Part shown: piece after piece, positions 18,687 to 25,840 of the stretch
How the letters are laid out: every line of letters starts with the position of its first letter
Numbering within the stretch: position 1 is the stretch's first letter
NCBI RefSeq assembly: GCF_007301515.1
Contig: NZ_CP041666.1
Span: forward strand, 1-64,000
Origin: Radiobacillus deserti
GTDB taxonomy: Bacteria; Bacillota; Bacilli; Bacillales; Amphibacillaceae
Direction of reading: 5' to 3'
DNA: 64,000 nucleotides
Notes under the pieces: generated by a model
Database searches by the model: none
Told to the model about the DNA's origin: nothing
Seen by the model: only the letters and a program-made list of their open reading frames with translations
Made by a program: the position numbers and the translations under genes

Positions 18687-18750
18687 ATTGGTATTGAACC
18701 ATAGTATGGTACACTATTATCTGGTTAGGATTCGAAAAGGAGGTGGAATG

Positions 18751-19383
18751 ATGAAGAGGCTGCTTTTTATAAGTTTTTTGTTCTTCACTTGTTTTGCTTT
18801 GACTGCATGTAACGATTCAGATAAAAAACAGGTAGAATCTAAGAATGATTCGGGAAAAACTAATTGGGTAAAAAGTGTAAATCTCACAGATAGGGAAATG
18901 GCCATTTTGGCAACCACTACTTCCTATGCAAATGTCTTTGACTTTAAAGTAGATGATTCTTATTCACAGGCATCGGTATGGGTAGAAAAATTTGTATCAG
19001 GGAAAGAAGTCAAAACGAACATAGGTCCGTTAACCACTGATATAGAAAGGAAAGGATCTATTATATTCACAACTTCAGAACCGCCTTTGGAATCAAATGA
19101 GATCATTTTTGAAATAGGAATTCATAGTGAAGGTAGTACATCGTCCTCTCATAATACTGACATGATTTCAAAAGTGAAATTAGAAAATAAATCTAGTATG
19201 ATACATAGTGTTAGCAGTATATCGCTAGCTGATGAGGAGTTAGTTCTGGCGACGATTTGTTTGACAGATGATCAAGGAATGACTTCTATCCCACAGGAAT
19301 TTTATGAAGATATGGAAAGTCATTTGGATGTATTAAAAGAATATGATATTGTATATGTGCTAAAGGCAAAATTTAAGGAATAA
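18751..19383 (+). CDS. Putative lipoprotein of unknown function
   Basis: I do not recognise a family. The 210-aa product starts with a lipoprotein signal (MKRLLFISFLFFTCFALTAC), with the lipobox LTAC and an acylated Cys at residue 20. A polar, Asp/Lys/Ser-rich mature domain of predicted beta character follows. ATG 18751 is chosen because AAGGAGGTGG lies about 7 bases upstream. A promoter-like pair TTGGTA / TACACT lies about 50 bases upstream. Nothing similar occupies this position in B. subtilis as I recall it. It stands alone between the serS terminator and the tRNA-Ser gene. Confidence 0.8.
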   Translation: MKRLLFISFLFFTCFALTACNDSDKKQVESKNDSGKTNWVKSVNLTDREMAILATTTSYANVFDFKVDDSYSQASVWVEKFVSGKEVKTNIGPLTTDIERKGSIIFTTSEPPLESNEIIFEIGIHSEGSTSSSHNTDMISKVKLENKSSMIHSVSSISLADEELVLATICLTDDQGMTSIPQEFYEDMESHLDVLKEYDIVYVLKAKFKE

Positions 19384-19433
19384 TACATTTATATGGGACT
19401 CATTTATTTAGTATAAATAATTTCTATTTTTAT

Positions 19434-19462
19434 TTGACACACTAATAGAAAGATGATATATT
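19434..19462 (+). promoter_or_regulatory. Promoter of tRNA-Ser
   Basis: Consensus TTGACA (19434-19439), a 17-base spacer and TATATT (19457-19462) end 14 bases before the tRNA. Confidence 0.75.
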
Positions 19463-19476
19463 AAATTTTGTCGCAC

Positions 19477-19569
19477 GGAGGAGTACCCAAGTCCGGCTGA
19501 AGGGATCGGTCTTGAAAACCGACAGGGGCTTCACGGCTCGCGGGGGTTCGAATCCCTCCTCCTCCGCCA
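19477..19569 (+). tRNA. tRNA-Ser(UGA)
   Basis: The acceptor strands GGAGGAG and CTCCTCC pair, followed by discriminator G and an encoded CCA. The anticodon loop CTTGAAA gives anticodon TGA (19513-19515), reading UCA. The T-loop GTTCGAATC and a long variable arm typical of serine tRNAs are present. The 93-base length fits. It has its own promoter and terminator. Confidence 0.96.
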
Positions 19570-19601
19570 TTAAAAGCGCATATAATTTGGAGATTATAGA
19601 T

Positions 19602-19634
19602 AAAAAAATCGTTACCTCGGTAGCGATTTTTTTA
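19602..19634 (+). terminator. Terminator after tRNA-Ser
   Basis: AAAAAATCGTTACC pairs with GGTAGCGATTTTTT around a two-base loop core, with T7 at the end. Confidence 0.85.
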
Positions 19635-19677
19635 TGCCTAATTTTAGTTAAAATAAGTGAGAATATTCGAAAAACAC

Positions 19678-19706
19678 TTGACATACAGTATAAATGAAGG
19701 CATAAT
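19678..19706 (+). promoter_or_regulatory. Promoter of the proC leader
   Basis: Perfect TTGACA (19678-19683), a 17-base spacer and CATAAT (19701-19706) lie just upstream of the T-box RNA. Confidence 0.75.
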
Positions 19707-19714
19707 ACTAAAAA

Positions 19715-19973
19715 ATAATTAGATGAATATAGGCGAAGAACTGGCCATTAAATAATAAACAAATGGTAGAGAGTGAAATCCACCGGCTGAAAGATTTCTC
19801 ATGTTGTTGTTATGGAAACCTACCAGGGAGCCGTCAAGAAAACTTGACCGTTAACCGAACGTTATCGGATGAAGAGGACATTGATCTTTTGTGAGAAAGG
19901 CAATGTCAATCAAGGTGGTACCGCGGGATAAGCCTCATTCCGTCCTTTTTATAAGGACGGGGTGGGGTTTTTA
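19715..19973 (+). promoter_or_regulatory. Proline T-box leader controlling proC
   Basis: The T-box core AAGGTGGTACCGCGGG lies at 19912-19927. A terminator follows in which CCTCATTCCGTCCTT (from 19933) pairs with AAGGACGGGGTGGGG before TTTTT. The Stem I context GGAAA-CCT-ACC places CCT (19819-19821), a proline codon, as the likely specifier. Proline T-boxes are known upstream of proI and proBA in B. subtilis, so low charging of tRNA-Pro should raise proC expression. Confidence 0.9.
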
Positions 19974-20006
19974 AATTGGAATAGATGACAAGAGAGGAGG
20001 ATAAAA

Positions 20007-20840
20007 GTGAGTCAGCGTATTGCATTTATCGGAGCAGGATCGATGGCAGAAGCCATCATATCGGGGATGATTGCACAGGGCTTTGTAAAGTCAAACCAAA
20101 TCATTGTTACAAACAGAGAAAATCGAGAACGACTTGCATTTTTAGGTGATAAATATGGGGTGAGGAACACTCCGGTTAAAAGAGAAGCGATTAAGGATGC
20201 TGATATCATTGTTTTATCTATGAAGCCTAAGGATGCTAAGGAAGCTTTGAGTGAAGTAAAAGAATATATTCAGGAAAACCAACTTGTTATCTCTGTTCTT
20301 GCAGGAGTAGCTACATCCTTTATGGAGGATTTGATAGCCAAAAAGGTTTCCGTTGTACGAGCGATGCCTAATACATCTGCGATGATTGGTTTCTCTGCTA
20401 CAGCTATCGCCGCCGGTACCTATGCAACCGAGCAAGATGTAGAAAAAGCAAATCAACTTTTCCAAACGATTGGGACGACGACTATTGTAGAAGAGAATAG
20501 CCTCCATGCGATTACAGGCCTATCTGGAAGCGGACCAGCTTATATCTATTATTTAGTAGAGGCCATGGAACAGGCAGCATTAGAGGAAGGAATTGATTCG
20601 GATACAGCAAAGGACTTAATTATACAAACATTGATGGGTGCTGCAGAAATGCTAAAACAAACCGAAGAGAAACCTGCTGTGCTACGCCAAAAGATTACTA
20701 GCCCTGGTGGAACGACACAAGCTGGATTAGAAACGCTTGATCAGTATCGGTATCAAGAAGCACTACAAGCATGTGTCAAACGAGCTACTGAGCGTTCTAA
20801 AGAACTAGGGCGGTTATTTGAGGAGACACCTTTAAATTGA
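20007..20840 (+). CDS. proC: Pyrroline-5-carboxylate reductase
   Basis: ProC reduces pyrroline-5-carboxylate to proline with NAD(P)H, the last step of proline synthesis. The 277-aa product has the N-terminal Rossmann motif IGAGSMAEAII and the C-terminal signature ITGLSGSGPAYIYYLVEAM, then SPGGTTQAGL. GTG 20007 follows AGGAGG. B. subtilis has several paralogues; the proline T-box upstream suggests this is the anabolic proI-type copy. Proline is also a major osmolyte in moderately halophilic Bacillaceae, but nothing here shows osmotic control directly. Confidence 0.95.
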   Translation: MSQRIAFIGAGSMAEAIISGMIAQGFVKSNQIIVTNRENRERLAFLGDKYGVRNTPVKREAIKDADIIVLSMKPKDAKEALSEVKEYIQENQLVISVLAGVATSFMEDLIAKKVSVVRAMPNTSAMIGFSATAIAAGTYATEQDVEKANQLFQTIGTTTIVEENSLHAITGLSGSGPAYIYYLVEAMEQAALEEGIDSDTAKDLIIQTLMGAAEMLKQTEEKPAVLRQKITSPGGTTQAGLETLDQYRYQEALQACVKRATERSKELGRLFEETPLN

Positions 20841-20853
20841 TTATCCCAAGTGA

Positions 20854-20888
20854 AAAGGAGCAAATAGTTATTAGCTATTCGCTCCTTT
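20854..20888. terminator. Bidirectional terminator between proC and dck
   Basis: AAAGGAGCAAATAG (20854-20867) pairs with CTATTCGCTCCTTT (20875-20888) with one mismatch. A-rich and T-rich flanks suit both convergent genes. Confidence 0.75.
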
Positions 20889-20894
20889 CCTAAT

Positions 20895-21575
20895 TTAAGT
20901 TAATTGTCCAGATTTCCATTTACGGGACTGTTGAATAAAGTGCCCGACTTTCTCCAGAATATAATCAATGGAGGTTTCATCATGGACAAGATCGTAATCT
21001 GCGATGTTTAACCGAAGTACTGGGCAGGCATTAAAGCTATTAATCCAGTTATCATAACGATGAAACATCTCTTCCCAATAACTTAATGGCGTTTGTTGCT
21101 CCATTGGACGACCTCTTTCTCGAATTCGCCCGATAATATCGTCAAAGGACCCTTCTAAGTAGATGAGCAGATCTGGATGTGGAAAATATGGTGTCATTAC
21201 CATTGCTTCAAATAGACTCGTGTATGTCTCATAGTCTACTGCATTCATCGTACCTTTTTCATAATGCATTTTTGCAAAGATACCAGTATCCTCATAAATA
21301 GAGCGATCTTGGATAAAGCCACCACCGTATTCGAACATTCTCTTTTGCTCTTTAAAACGCTCGGCTAGGAAGTAGATTTGTAAGTGAAAGCTCCAACGTT
21401 CAAAATCCGCATAAAACTTGTCTAGGTACGGGTTTGTATCTACTTTTTCAAATGATGTTTTAAAGTTAAGCGCGTTTGCTAAGGAATTAGTCAGTGTGGA
21501 TTTTCCAACTCCAACGGTTCCAGCGATGGTAATGATACTATCGTGAGGGATATTATATCGTTCCCGTTTATTCAT
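20895..21575 (-). CDS. dck: Deoxyadenosine/deoxycytidine kinase
   Basis: Dck phosphorylates deoxyadenosine and deoxycytidine in nucleoside salvage. The 226-aa product has the P-loop GTVGVGKST, the family ERWSFHLQIYFLAERF helix, the catalytic DRSIYED and the lid Arg cluster RIRERGRP. It closely matches B. subtilis Dck (YaaF). It overlaps dgk by four bases (ATGA), so the pair is translationally coupled in the order dgk-dck, as in B. subtilis. Confidence 0.96.
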   Translation of the reverse strand: MNKRERYNIPHDSIITIAGTVGVGKSTLTNSLANALNFKTSFEKVDTNPYLDKFYADFERWSFHLQIYFLAERFKEQKRMFEYGGGFIQDRSIYEDTGIFAKMHYEKGTMNAVDYETYTSLFEAMVMTPYFPHPDLLIYLEGSFDDIIGRIRERGRPMEQQTPLSYWEEMFHRYDNWINSFNACPVLRLNIADYDLVHDETSIDYILEKVGHFIQQSRKWKSGQLT

Positions 21576-22213
21576 TGGACTACTTCTCCTTTTTTTAGAT
21601 GGTCTTGGATGAGGCTTATGATATGATCTAAATCACCTTGGTTCTTTACAAAATCTAGTTGATCCCCATTTAAGCGCACAACAGGAATGTCAGAGTTTTC
21701 CGTTTCAAAATGATTCATAAAGTGATTGTAATCCAGAGATAATTGCTGTAAGTAAGATGCTTGAATATTCTGCTCAACATCTCGACCTCGCATTTGAATT
21801 CGCTCTAAAAGGGTTTCTAAGCTTGCATCCAGGTAAATAACCATATTTGGTTTTGGCATATCTTCCGTTAAGATGTTGAAGATATTCTCATATTTTGCAA
21901 GATGCTTTTCATTAAGCGTACGTCTTGCAAAAATCATGTTTTTTGCAATGTGGTAATCCGCAATAACGGGTTTCCCCTTTGATAAATAATTACTTTCGAT
22001 ATCCTCTAATTGCTTATATCTATTACAAAGGAAGAACATTTCCGTTTGAAAGCTCCACTCTTCGATATCATCATAAAATTTACCTAGAAAGGGATTTTCC
22101 TCGACAATTTCTTTTAATAAGTGAAATTGAAAATGAGAGGATAATTTATTTGCTAGTGATGTTTTTCCCACTCCTATTGGGCCTTCAACCGCAATAAAAG
22201 GAAGTTGTCCCAT
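21572..22213 (-). CDS. dgk: Deoxyguanosine kinase
   Basis: Dgk phosphorylates deoxyguanosine (and deoxyinosine). The 213-aa product has P-loop GPIGVGKTS, the EEWSFQTEMFFLCNRYKQ helix, DYHIAKN in place of the DRS-type motif of its partner, and the lid RIQMRGRDVEQ. These differences match the Dgk rather than the Dck branch. ATG lies at 22213 with a GGGGGAGAA ribosome site. It is the first gene of the dgk-dck operon and diverges from tRNA-Arg. Confidence 0.95.
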   Translation of the reverse strand: MGQLPFIAVEGPIGVGKTSLANKLSSHFQFHLLKEIVEENPFLGKFYDDIEEWSFQTEMFFLCNRYKQLEDIESNYLSKGKPVIADYHIAKNMIFARRTLNEKHLAKYENIFNILTEDMPKPNMVIYLDASLETLLERIQMRGRDVEQNIQASYLQQLSLDYNHFMNHFETENSDIPVVRLNGDQLDFVKNQGDLDHIISLIQDHLKKGEVVQ

Positions 22214-22343
22214 TTCTTCTCCCCCTATTCGCTACAAACTTATTCGATAAAATGTGACAGATAAACTTTATTTTATCATATCACATATCCTACGGATAGA
22301 ATTCTTAAGTAAAAAGGATTTACAAATTATGCATATGCATCAG

Positions 22344-22371
22344 TTGCATTCAAGGGCCATTTTTGTATAAT
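22344..22371 (+). promoter_or_regulatory. Promoter of tRNA-Arg
   Basis: TTGCAT (22344-22349), a 16-base spacer and perfect TATAAT (22366-22371) lie 18 bases before the tRNA. Confidence 0.7.
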
Positions 22372-22389
22372 AGGAAGTGCTTGAAAATA

Positions 22390-22462
22390 GGCCCTATAGC
22401 TCAGGGGATAGAGCGTTGGTTTCCTAAACCATGCGTCGCAGGTTCGAATCCTGCTAGGGCCA
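22390..22462 (+). tRNA. tRNA-Arg(CCU)
   Basis: The acceptor strands GGCCCTA and TAGGGCC pair, with discriminator A and no encoded CCA. The D-arm GCTCAGGGGATAGAGC, anticodon loop TTCCTAA with CCT at 22423-22425 (reads AGG), and T-arm GCAGGTTCGAATCCTGC are all present. The first pair of the anticodon stem is T-T, a mismatch. A GCAAGG / CCTTGC terminator follows (about 22483-22512). The 3' half is duplicated 413 bp downstream. Confidence 0.95.
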
Positions 22463-22482
22463 TAAATGGTAAATCAATAGTG

Positions 22483-22513
22483 GCAAGGTGGTTGTTTTTT
22501 CCCCTTGCTTTTT
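22483..22513 (+). terminator. Terminator after tRNA-Arg
   Basis: GCAAGG pairs with CCTTGC across a T-rich loop, followed by TTTTTT. Confidence 0.65.
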
Positions 22514-22586
22514 TGTTTATTCATTCCGTTGATTCTAATAGGCAATAGGCGTTTAATGATATAAGTTTTTAAAAGGAGAGATGTAA

Positions 22587-22766
22587 ATGATGGATTTTAG
22601 AAAGAGGGGAAAGAGGTACAGTTTCATTATTATTTCTTTATTTATAGGATGGAGTTTATATGACTTTTTTGGTGGAGAGGTTAAAGTTTTTTTATTTACA
22701 TTCTCTGTTGTCATCATTTTTTCCGTAATAGAATTATTCCTGTTTATGAGAAGAAAATTAAGTTAA
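22587..22766 (+). CDS. Small two-helix membrane protein, unknown
   Basis: This 59-aa reading frame begins ATGATG at 22587 with a strong AAAGGAGAG about 6 bases upstream. The product starts with a basic stretch (MMDFRKRGKRY). Two hydrophobic segments follow (about 12-28 and 33-53), separated by a short acidic turn, and the protein ends in a basic tail RRKLS. I recognise no family. It lies alone between tRNA-Arg and the partial copy of that tRNA, so it may be cargo of, or a bystander in, whatever duplicated the tRNA end. Confidence 0.55.
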   Translation: MMDFRKRGKRYSFIIISLFIGWSLYDFFGGEVKVFLFTFSVVIIFSVIELFLFMRRKLS

Positions 22767-22841
22767 GCGTTTATGAACTAGAAAGCAAAATAGTAATGGA
22801 CTTCTAGAAAAAAGTGGAAAAAGAAAAAATGAGTCTCATAG

Positions 22842-22879
22842 CCATGCGTCGCAGATTCGAATCCTGATAGGGTTATAAA
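22842..22879 (+). repeat. Degenerate copy of the tRNA-Arg 3' half
   Basis: These 38 bases match tRNA-Arg and its flank (22429-22466) at 34 positions, starting just after the anticodon and running through the T-arm and acceptor 3' strand. Weaker similarity continues into the terminator: GTAGCAAGGGG here against GTGGCAAGGTGG there, and a GCAAGGGG / CCTCTTGC hairpin with T6 ends at about 22936. The 5' half of the tRNA is absent, so it cannot make a tRNA. It is a tRNA remnant or an old attachment-site repeat. The rest of 22880-23167 shows no gene; a motility-type promoter candidate lies at 23004-23028. Confidence 0.85.
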
Positions 22880-23003
22880 GGTTATAACAATAAGTAGCAA
22901 GGGGTTGCAGCTAAGGCATCCTCTTGCCCTTTTTTATGTAAATTCAACATGTAGTTAAAAATCCCGCTTATCTTTTTCTGAATAACTTTTTAAAAAGACT
23001 TCT

Positions 23004-23028
23004 TAAATATACATTAGAAACCGATAAT
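23004..23028 (+). promoter_or_regulatory. Possible sigma-D (motility) promoter of the chemoreceptor gene
   Basis: TAAA (23004-23007) and CCGATAAT (23021-23028) resemble the sigma-D consensus TAAA / GCCGATAT. The 13-base gap is a little short. Chemoreceptor genes are usually in this regulon. Confidence 0.35.
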
Positions 23029-23167
23029 GATAATAGGATAAAAATTTGTTGAAATTTGTCAAAGTACACCGTAAAAATAAATACCATATGAGTCAAAAAA
23101 TAAGGACTTTGTATTAGGTATTTTTACATATATAAATATACATCTTGTGATGACTTGGGGGATTATC

Positions 23168-24871
23168 ATGTTGAAAAAGCTACGCTTTAAAAACTTAACT
23201 ATCGGATGGAAGTATGGTCTTATTTTATCTATTGTCTTTATATTATTTGGAATTTCAACTTTTATTGTGACAAACTTAGTTGGCAATATTGGTGATAATG
23301 TTGAAGCTCTAGAACGAAGAGGAGATAGAGCAATTAAGATAACGGAGATGGGTTCATTAACGAGATCCAAAAGTATTCGTGTAATGGAGTATTCTATAAA
23401 TCAGAGAGAATCTATCATAGAAGAATATAAAATTCGTCAAGAAAACTTTAATAAGCTAGAAGCTGATGTAAGAAGTAAGATGGATTCACAGGAAGAGTTA
23501 AAACTGTTTGATCAAATTGTCGAGAATGATAAAGCTTTGAATGATTTGTTTTTAGAAAAAATTGTTCCAACAATAAATGCCGGAGAAAATGTAGATTCAT
23601 TGATTCTTGATGCTAGTAATTTAAGGTCTGCAACTGTGGAGATCCTTGCAGAATTACGAGAAGTAGTAAATGAGCAACGTGAAACGGCAATTACAAATAC
23701 TAAGAATAGTCAAGAGTTAACCTTTGTAATTCTTATTGTTTCTATGGTGGCATCTGTAATACTAGGAGCAATATTCATTATATTAGTGAGTCGTGTCATT
23801 TCTAAGAACCTAAAAGAAGTTGTTTCTGTGAGTAACAAAATTGCGGATGGAGATCTTACTGTTGAACCAATAACGTATGACGGTAAAGATGAGATTGGCA
23901 CATTGGCAAGGTCCATTAATACGATGAGTGATAGTTTGAGGAAAGTAATCCATTCTGTTGCTGAAGTTTCAGAAACGGTAAGTAGCCAAAGCGAAGAGCT
24001 TACTCAGTCTGCTACTGAAGTAAAATCTGGTACGGAACAAATTGCAGTGACTATGCAAGAGCTTGCATCTGGATCTGAGACGCAAGCAAATAGCGCAAGT
24101 GATCTTTCTTCAACAATGGGTGAATTTGTTACTCAAGTAGTTGAGGCAAATAATAATGGTGAAAAGGTTCAGGACGCATCTAATAACGTATTGGTATTAA
24201 CAGATGAAGGTAGTAGCCTAATGGAAAATTCCATTCAACAAATGACGACGATTGATCAAATCGTAAAAGACTCTGTTATAAAGGTGAAGGGTCTAGATAC
24301 CCAATCACAAGAGATATCTAAATTAGTATCCGTTATTCAAGATGTTGCGGAACAGACCAACCTATTAGCATTAAATGCTGCAATTGAAGCTGCAAGAGCA
24401 GGAGAACATGGGAAAGGATTTGCTGTTGTTGCAGATGAAGTAAGAAAGTTAGCTGAACAAGTATCTGAATCTGTAACGGATATTACTGAAATTGTGAGGA
24501 ATATTCAATCAGAGTCCACTTTTGTGACAGAAGCGCTAGAAAGTGGGTATAGAGAAGTAGAGAAAGGCACAGATCAGGTAAAAACTACAGGCAATACCTT
24601 CAATCAGATTAGTACGGCTGTTAAAGGGATGGTTTCAAATATTAATACAATTACAAATAATTTATCAACCATATCAGCCGGTAGCCAAGAAATGAATGCA
24701 ACCATTGAAGAAATTGCCTCCATCTCGGAAGAGTCTGCTGCTGGTGTAGAACAAACAGCCGCTTCTGCCCAACAGGCAAGTAGTTCAATGGAAGATGTCT
24801 CTCTAAGCTCAGAGCAACTAGCGAAATTAGCTGAAGAATTAAATAGTCTAATAAGGCAGTTTAAAATTTAA
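23168..24871 (+). CDS. Methyl-accepting chemotaxis protein
   Basis: This transmembrane chemoreceptor is 567 aa from ATG 23168, chosen for the GGGGGATT ribosome site; an ATG at 23147 lacks one. It has a first membrane helix (about 15-40), an extracellular helical-bundle sensor (about 40-175, rich in Glu, Arg and Asn and of the four-helix type), and a second membrane helix (about 180-208). A HAMP linker and a long cytoplasmic coiled coil follow, with the invariant hairpin tip EQTNLLALNAAIEAARAGE. Glu/Gln pairs flanking the tip are plausible methylation sites. The ligand cannot be predicted. Its own terminator follows, so it is a single-gene unit. Confidence 0.95.
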   Translation: MLKKLRFKNLTIGWKYGLILSIVFILFGISTFIVTNLVGNIGDNVEALERRGDRAIKITEMGSLTRSKSIRVMEYSINQRESIIEEYKIRQENFNKLEADVRSKMDSQEELKLFDQIVENDKALNDLFLEKIVPTINAGENVDSLILDASNLRSATVEILAELREVVNEQRETAITNTKNSQELTFVILIVSMVASVILGAIFIILVSRVISKNLKEVVSVSNKIADGDLTVEPITYDGKDEIGTLARSINTMSDSLRKVIHSVAEVSETVSSQSEELTQSATEVKSGTEQIAVTMQELASGSETQANSASDLSSTMGEFVTQVVEANNNGEKVQDASNNVLVLTDEGSSLMENSIQQMTTIDQIVKDSVIKVKGLDTQSQEISKLVSVIQDVAEQTNLLALNAAIEAARAGEHGKGFAVVADEVRKLAEQVSESVTDITEIVRNIQSESTFVTEALESGYREVEKGTDQVKTTGNTFNQISTAVKGMVSNINTITNNLSTISAGSQEMNATIEEIASISEESAAGVEQTAASAQQASSSMEDVSLSSEQLAKLAEELNSLIRQFKI

Positions 24872-24886
24872 CAAAATGGAATATAA

Positions 24887-24916
24887 GAAAGGGAGCCATC
24901 TGGCTCCCTTTCTTTG
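24887..24916 (+). terminator. Terminator after the chemoreceptor gene
   Basis: GAAAGGGAGCCA (24887-24898) pairs with TGGCTCCCTTTC (24901-24912), then TTT. It can also serve the convergent cotD gene. Confidence 0.88.
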
Positions 24917-24935
24917 TATATTATAATGTGAGATT

Positions 24936-25139
24936 TTAGCAATTTCGACATTGCGTAGGATACCCAGGATCTACTACTTCATTTCTTACGACAGGTCTTA
25001 CGATGTGTCGTGGAATATTAACAATGTGATTTCGATTTACATGGACGACAGGATGAATATAAGGTACCACTCTTGGCGTATACCGATTATGAACAACATA
25101 TTTTGGTGGGCATACAATCGGTTTCATTGGTCTAGACAA
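24936..25139 (-). CDS. CotD-like spore coat protein
   Basis: This 67-aa protein is rich in Pro, Val, His, Arg and Asn, with Cys near both ends. Its core VVPYIHPVVHVNRNHIVNI resembles the CotD family of spore coat proteins, which have repeated His-Pro and Asn-His elements. It has no signal or membrane segment, as expected for a coat protein made in the mother cell. GGAGGTGA precedes the ATG at 25139. I could not find a convincing sigma-K or sigma-E promoter upstream. Confidence 0.75.
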   Translation of the reverse strand: MSRPMKPIVCPPKYVVHNRYTPRVVPYIHPVVHVNRNHIVNIPRHIVRPVVRNEVVDPGYPTQCRNC

Positions 25140-25248
25140 AGAAATTCACCTCCACATATTGTCTTTAATTCATTACATGTATCTTTTTGGTTTTTTGAAA
25201 CGGCAGGTCTCCTAGTTTTTCTATGAAGAGTATTTAAATTTTGTGAAA

Positions 25249-25495
25249 TTGACATATAGATTTTTAATTCGATATTATACAACAATAAATTGTGTCGATA
25301 CTATATAAAAGTGCAAACAGAGATTGGCAATGCGTTAGTCTTTTGGAAGAAGGAACTTAAAGGAAGGAGATATCTTCTTCTACATAAGCGCTATCCATAC
25401 TAGCTGAGGTCTACAGCAACTTGTATCTAGGCTTCGAATTTACTAGAAAAAGGTATGTAACCAAACTTTAGGACATGCCTTTTCTTATAGGTTCT
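25249..25495 (+). ncRNA. Candidate orphan transcript with promoter and terminator
   Basis: On the plus strand, consensus TTGACA (25249-25254), an 18-base spacer and TATTAT (25273-25278) form a strong sigma-A-type promoter. About 165 bases later, AAAAGGTATGT (from about 25448) pairs with ACATGCCTTTT around a 14-base loop and is followed by TCTT, like a terminator. No frame with a believable start fills the interval: AAGGAAGGAGATATC at about 25360 looks like a ribosome site but has no start codon at a useful distance. I match it to no known RNA family. It lies upstream of and antisense in orientation to cotD. The neighbouring 25140-25248 and 25496-25670 show no gene. Confidence 0.4.
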
Positions 25496-25670
25496 ATATT
25501 ATGGATGTTTTCTTAAATTATCTCATCAGCGAGTATTTTGGTGGTTGTATTATAAAAGGACATATCTGTTTTCACCTGTTATATTTATTTCAAGACGTTC
25601 CCAGGGAATGGCTAATCTACAAATTCATTTATCGTTTTCTTTTATCATAGAAATTTCTTCATTTGCATCA

Positions 25671-25838
25671 TTAATATAATTTCATAATAAAGAAAGGGGT
25701 AACAACTGCCATAAGGGAAAGAAGGAGTAGTACAACTTGCCCTGGCCGATTTCCCTCCTTCTTCACCCTCTTGGAATAAGAAAAACAATGAAAAGCTACA
25801 TATAGGGAAACACCAAATAAAACTATATTAGCAACCAT
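25671..25838 (-). CDS. Small germinant-receptor D-type subunit
   Basis: This 55-aa frame starts ATG at 25838, only two bases after the stop codon of the gerC gene, so it is the fourth gene of the operon and translationally coupled. The product has two hydrophobic helices (about 3-19 and 34-51) joined by a basic loop, YSKRVKKEGNRPGQ. Small two-helix D subunits encoded with or next to GerA-type operons (such as GerKD of B. subtilis) modulate germinant responses. Assignment rests on size, topology and position, not on a sequence match. Confidence 0.75.
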   Translation of the reverse strand: MVANIVLFGVSLYVAFHCFSYSKRVKKEGNRPGQVVLLLLSLMAVVTPFFIMKLY

Positions 25839-25840
25839 AC

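Noticed and set aside
22842..22879. Second functional tRNA gene
   Set aside because: Only the 3' half is present, with changes in the T-arm and acceptor strand and no 5' acceptor partner.
25310..25403. 30-codon GTG-started frame inside the orphan transcript
   Set aside because: It has no ribosome site and no recognisable features; not enough to call a gene.
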